Source: Sphingobium sp. (lineage in GTDB: Bacteria; Pseudomonadota; Alphaproteobacteria; Sphingomonadales; Sphingomonadaceae). Taken from it: a stretch of 8,587 nucleotides of DNA. This document shows positions 6,983 through 8,587 of this stretch, in pieces. The notes under the pieces were generated by a model, which ran no database searches, was not told the origin of the DNA, and saw nothing but the letters and a program-made list of their open reading frames with translations. Location: positions 1-8,587 of the forward strand of contig JAGVJS010000329.1 in NCBI GenBank assembly GCA_020051025.1, given 5' to 3'. Position 1 is the stretch's first letter. The number at the start of each line of letters is the position of its first letter. A program made the translations under genes and the position numbers.

Positions 6983-7015
6983 CGGATCGAACTGACCGAT
7001 CCGATTGCTCGGTCA
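6983..7015. promoter_or_regulatory. two overlapping inverted repeats upstream of the Phd-PAS-PAS gene
   Basis: CGGATCG (6983-6989) and CGATCCG (6997-7003) are perfect 7-base arms around a 7-base spacer. TGACCGA (6993-6999) and TCGGTCA (7009-7015) are a second perfect 7-base pair around a 9-base spacer. The two share bases 6993-7003, so in RNA they could not both fold. They lie 45-77 bases before the chosen start codon, where an operator or an alternative leader fold would be expected. The first repeat could also end transcription from the 71-residue gene, although no T run follows. Confidence 0.5.
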
Positions 7016-7042
7016 TGGCTTATCCTGCCCTCCATTCATCGC

Positions 7043-7050
7043 AAGGGAGG
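7043..7050 (+). promoter_or_regulatory. strong ribosome-binding site that sets the start at 7060
   Basis: AAGGGAGG ends 9 bases before the ATG at 7060 and is the best Shine-Dalgarno match in the window. It overrides the ATG at 7015 in the same frame, which lies inside the second inverted repeat and has no ribosome site. Confidence 0.75.
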
Positions 7051-7059
7051 GACAGTGAC

Positions 7060-7944
7060 ATGCTCGATGATCGTCGCAGGCGCAGCGTGCCCGCAGCCGA
7101 ACTGGTGCGCAACTTCGCCCATTGGCGGGAGGTCGGATCGCGCGAGCCGGTGATGGTCACGCATCATGGCCGCGAAACCCATGTCTTCATGGGGCTGGAC
7201 CGGTTCCCGACGATGGCCGTCGGGGATGCAGAGGCCCCCGCACCCGACCGCACCTTCGAACTGGCAGCGCGCATCCATCAGGGGCTGGTCCTGTGCGGCC
7301 CGGACCTCGGCATAACCTATGTGAACGGCGTGGCACTCGCCATGGCCAAGCGCTGGGATCGCCATCTGGAAGGGCAGGCGCTATGGGATGCTTTTCCCGA
7401 ACTGGCCGGCACCCTGACGGAAGCGCATATCCGCCACAGCCTGTCCTCAGGCGAGGCCAGCGCAGCCGATATCCCCTCGCCCTTTCGCGATGACGTCTGG
7501 CTGCATGTCCAGACCTTTCCCTTCGCCGGTGGCGTGGCGTTGCTGCTGCGGGACATCACAGCCGACATGCAGCGGCATCGCCTCGCCGATGTGAAATCCG
7601 CGATCCTGAAGGCCATGGGGGTGCATGGCGGCGTCGGCTATGTGCGCGTGTCTATGCGCGGCTTCATTGATGTGGTGAATGACAGTTTCTGCGCCATGGT
7701 GGGCCTGGCGGCCGACCGGCTGGCCGACGTGCCGGTAGCCGATCTGGTCGAATTGCCCGCCCGCCCGCTTTTTCGCGAGCGACTGGAACGGGTCTTGCGC
7801 GGCGAAGGCGACATGCGCTTCGCGACCCAGTTGCTGACCAATGGCGGTGCACTCGCGCCGGTCGATGCCGCCATCGCGCGCCTGCATGGCATTTACGGCA
7901 CGGAGGGCGCCGTCATCGTCTTCACATCGCCCACGCCATCCTGA
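7060..7944 (+). CDS. Phd/YefM-like domain fused to two PAS domains (probable sensor-regulator)
   Basis: A 294-residue soluble protein with no signal peptide or membrane segment. Residues about 8-50 (SVPAAELVRNFAHW, then EPVMVTHHGRETHVFMGLDRF) have the Phd/YefM antitoxin pattern: a helix with ELxRNF, then a strand-HGR-strand. In antitoxins this region dimerises and binds palindromic DNA. Residues about 64-168 form one PAS domain, with GLVLCGPDLGITYVNGVAL and a closing FAGGVALLLRDITADM that leads into a helical linker. Residues about 187-291 form a second PAS domain (VSMRGFIDVVNDSFCAMVG through GAVIVFTSP). There is no kinase, cyclase, GGDEF or toxin-binding tail, and no toxin gene is adjacent. 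I infer a one-component regulator that senses a ligand or redox state through PAS and binds DNA through the Phd module. The ligand is unknown; neither PAS domain shows an obvious LOV cysteine motif. The start is set by AAGGGAGG 9 bases upstream. Confidence 0.85.
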   Translation: MLDDRRRRSVPAAELVRNFAHWREVGSREPVMVTHHGRETHVFMGLDRFPTMAVGDAEAPAPDRTFELAARIHQGLVLCGPDLGITYVNGVALAMAKRWDRHLEGQALWDAFPELAGTLTEAHIRHSLSSGEASAADIPSPFRDDVWLHVQTFPFAGGVALLLRDITADMQRHRLADVKSAILKAMGVHGGVGYVRVSMRGFIDVVNDSFCAMVGLAADRLADVPVADLVELPARPLFRERLERVLRGEGDMRFATQLLTNGGALAPVDAAIARLHGIYGTEGAVIVFTSPTPS

Positions 7945-7982
7945 TTTGCCGTCAACCACGTCCATTTCGGACGGAATGTGCC

Positions 7983-8066
7983 CAACCAATGCAAGCTTTG
8001 CACAAAACCGCCCTTTTCGGCCGTGATATGCAGGCGCCGGCCTGTGTAAAATCCGTCAACCAATGC
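7983..8066 (+). repeat. direct repeats of CAACCAATGC in the tadE upstream region
   Basis: CAACCAATGC occurs exactly at 7983-7992 and 8057-8066, 74 bases apart. CCGTCAACCA occurs at 7949-7958 and 8053-8062, so the last site is a composite of the two repeats. Exact 10-base matches this close together, in a non-coding stretch, may be binding sites for one regulator. Confidence 0.4.
7990..8002. promoter_or_regulatory. TGCAA-GCT-TTGCA dyad, possible operator
   Basis: Perfect 5-base arms TGCAA and TTGCA surround GCT. The symmetric 13-base form is typical of a small repressor site, and it sits 114 bases before the TadE-like start. It overlaps the first CAACCAATGC repeat. A dyad this short can occur by chance. 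Confidence 0.3.
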
Positions 8067-8115
8067 GCGGGCACAGCAAACCCGATATTGAACGCCGCGC
8101 TCTAACATCGCTTTC

Positions 8116-8559
8116 ATGACCTACCAAAGCATCCTTGCCCACACGCGCCGGCTGCTCACGCGGCTCGCTCGCCATCAGACCGGCAGCAGCCTGATAGAGG
8201 CGGCCTTTGCCCTGCCGGTGCTGATCCTGCTGCTGATGGGCATGTTGGGCTATGGCAGCTGGTTCATGACCGCGCACAGCCTGCAACAGGCTGCCAACGA
8301 CGCGGCCCGCGCCTCGGTTGCCGGACTGACCACGACCGAGCGTCGCAGCCTGGTCGACCAGAGCGTCCTCGCCGCCCGTGCCGCCTTCCCTGCGCCGGCT
8401 GCGCAGGCGATCGGCATCACCACCGGGGAAAGCAGCGGCTATTATCGGGTGACGCTGCGCTATAATCTGGCCAACGCGCCACTATTTGCCGCCATCCCGG
8501 TGCCGCTGCCCGGCGGCACGCTGGAACGCAGCGCCGTCGTGCGGATCAGCAGCCAATGA
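8116..8559 (+). CDS. TadE-like pilus assembly protein (pseudopilin)
   Basis: A 147-residue protein of the TadE/TadG family, minor pseudopilins of tight-adherence (Flp) pilus systems. After a basic leader of 23 residues comes GSSLIEAAFALPVLILLLMGMLGYG. Cleavage after Gly23 would put Glu28 at mature position +5, as required by prepilin peptidases of the TadV/CpaA type. The hydrophobic segment is about residues 29-47. It is followed by the family pattern SLQQAANDAARASVAGLT (55-72). The rest is probably periplasmic. The ATG at 8116 has no clear Shine-Dalgarno sequence, but it is the only ATG that keeps the leader. The stop overlaps the next start as ATGA. Stand-alone TadE/TadG clusters away from the main tad locus are common, and no tad ATPase or secretin gene is visible here. 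Confidence 0.85.
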   Translation: MTYQSILAHTRRLLTRLARHQTGSSLIEAAFALPVLILLLMGMLGYGSWFMTAHSLQQAANDAARASVAGLTTTERRSLVDQSVLAARAAFPAPAAQAIGITTGESSGYYRVTLRYNLANAPLFAAIPVPLPGGTLERSAVVRISSQ

Positions 8560-8587
8560 TCCGCCTGCTGCGCGTCCAGGCACTGGC
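8556..8587 (+). CDS. start of the next pilus gene, probably TadE/TadG-like (truncated by window)
   Basis: An ATG at 8556 overlaps the stop codon of the TadE-like gene (ATGA) and stays open to the window edge, giving MIRLLRVQAL. A short basic start is compatible with a TadE/TadG prepilin leader, and these proteins are commonly encoded in coupled pairs. Ten codons cannot prove the family; the call rests on the overlap and the neighbour. Confidence 0.6.
   Translation, partial: MIRLLRVQAL

Larger units (their letters stand above)
7945..8115. other. intergenic region before the TadE-like gene
   Basis: This 171-base gap is somewhat richer in A/T than the genes around it. It contains CAACCA three times, a 13-base dyad at 7990-8002, and a small CGTCC/GGACG hairpin at 7959-7973 that could weakly end the upstream transcript. 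A TAAAAT hexamer at 8047-8052 could be a -10 element, but no -35 is recognisable at 16-18 bases. No TTAA-N7-TTAA CtrA box is present. No credible gene was seen in it. Confidence 0.5.

Noticed and set aside
7015..7059. An earlier ATG start for the Phd-PAS-PAS protein
   Set aside because: The ATG at 7015 has no ribosome site and lies in an inverted repeat. The ATG at 7060 has a near-ideal AAGGGAGG, which makes it the better start.
7060..7240. A toxin-antitoxin pair based on the Phd-like domain
   Set aside because: No small toxin-like gene lies on either side, and the protein continues into PAS domains instead of a toxin-binding tail.

Overview
The window looks like chromosomal DNA from a GC-rich alphaproteobacterium, most probably a member of the Sphingomonadaceae close to Sphingobium. 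This rests on base composition, on the N-terminal style of RppH (YRPCVGIML), on the arginine-succinyltransferase genes, on a DUF481-type outer-membrane protein, and on a small TadE-type pilus protein. The genus is inferred from familiarity with these families, not from a database match. I see no rRNA, tRNA, insertion sequence, CRISPR array or prophage gene. Coding density is high and the gene order is ordinary for a chromosome.

Layout. A class I DNA photolyase (phr, 1447 down to 71) lies on the minus strand, and a possible truncated minus-strand gene starts just after it at 34. Divergent from phr, all remaining genes are on the plus strand: rppH (1681-2166), a DUF481 outer-membrane beta-barrel protein (2220-3128), an M20 carboxypeptidase-G2-like hydrolase (3188-4432), astA (4429-5448), astB (5445-6707), a 71-residue two-helix membrane protein (6735-6950), a Phd/YefM-PAS-PAS protein (7060-7944), a TadE-like pseudopilin (8116-8559), and the first codons of the next pilus gene (8556 to the window edge).

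How the genes work together. The hydrolase, astA and astB overlap by 4 bases at each junction and are surely one translationally coupled unit. AstA and AstB carry out the first two steps of ammonia-producing arginine catabolism (AST pathway). The hydrolase keeps every catalytic and zinc residue of carboxypeptidase G2, an enzyme that cuts the amide bond of N-acyl-glutamates. The last AST intermediate, N-succinylglutamate, is such a compound, so this enzyme may stand in for the unrelated M14 enzyme AstE. That is the best pathway-level hypothesis here.

The most unusual protein is the Phd-PAS-PAS one. An antitoxin-type Phd/YefM DNA-binding module is joined to two PAS sensor domains, with no toxin gene beside it and no kinase or other output domain. 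Two overlapping, mutually exclusive inverted repeats lie just upstream of its gene and could be its operator. The right edge enters a TadE/TadG-type pilus gene pair.
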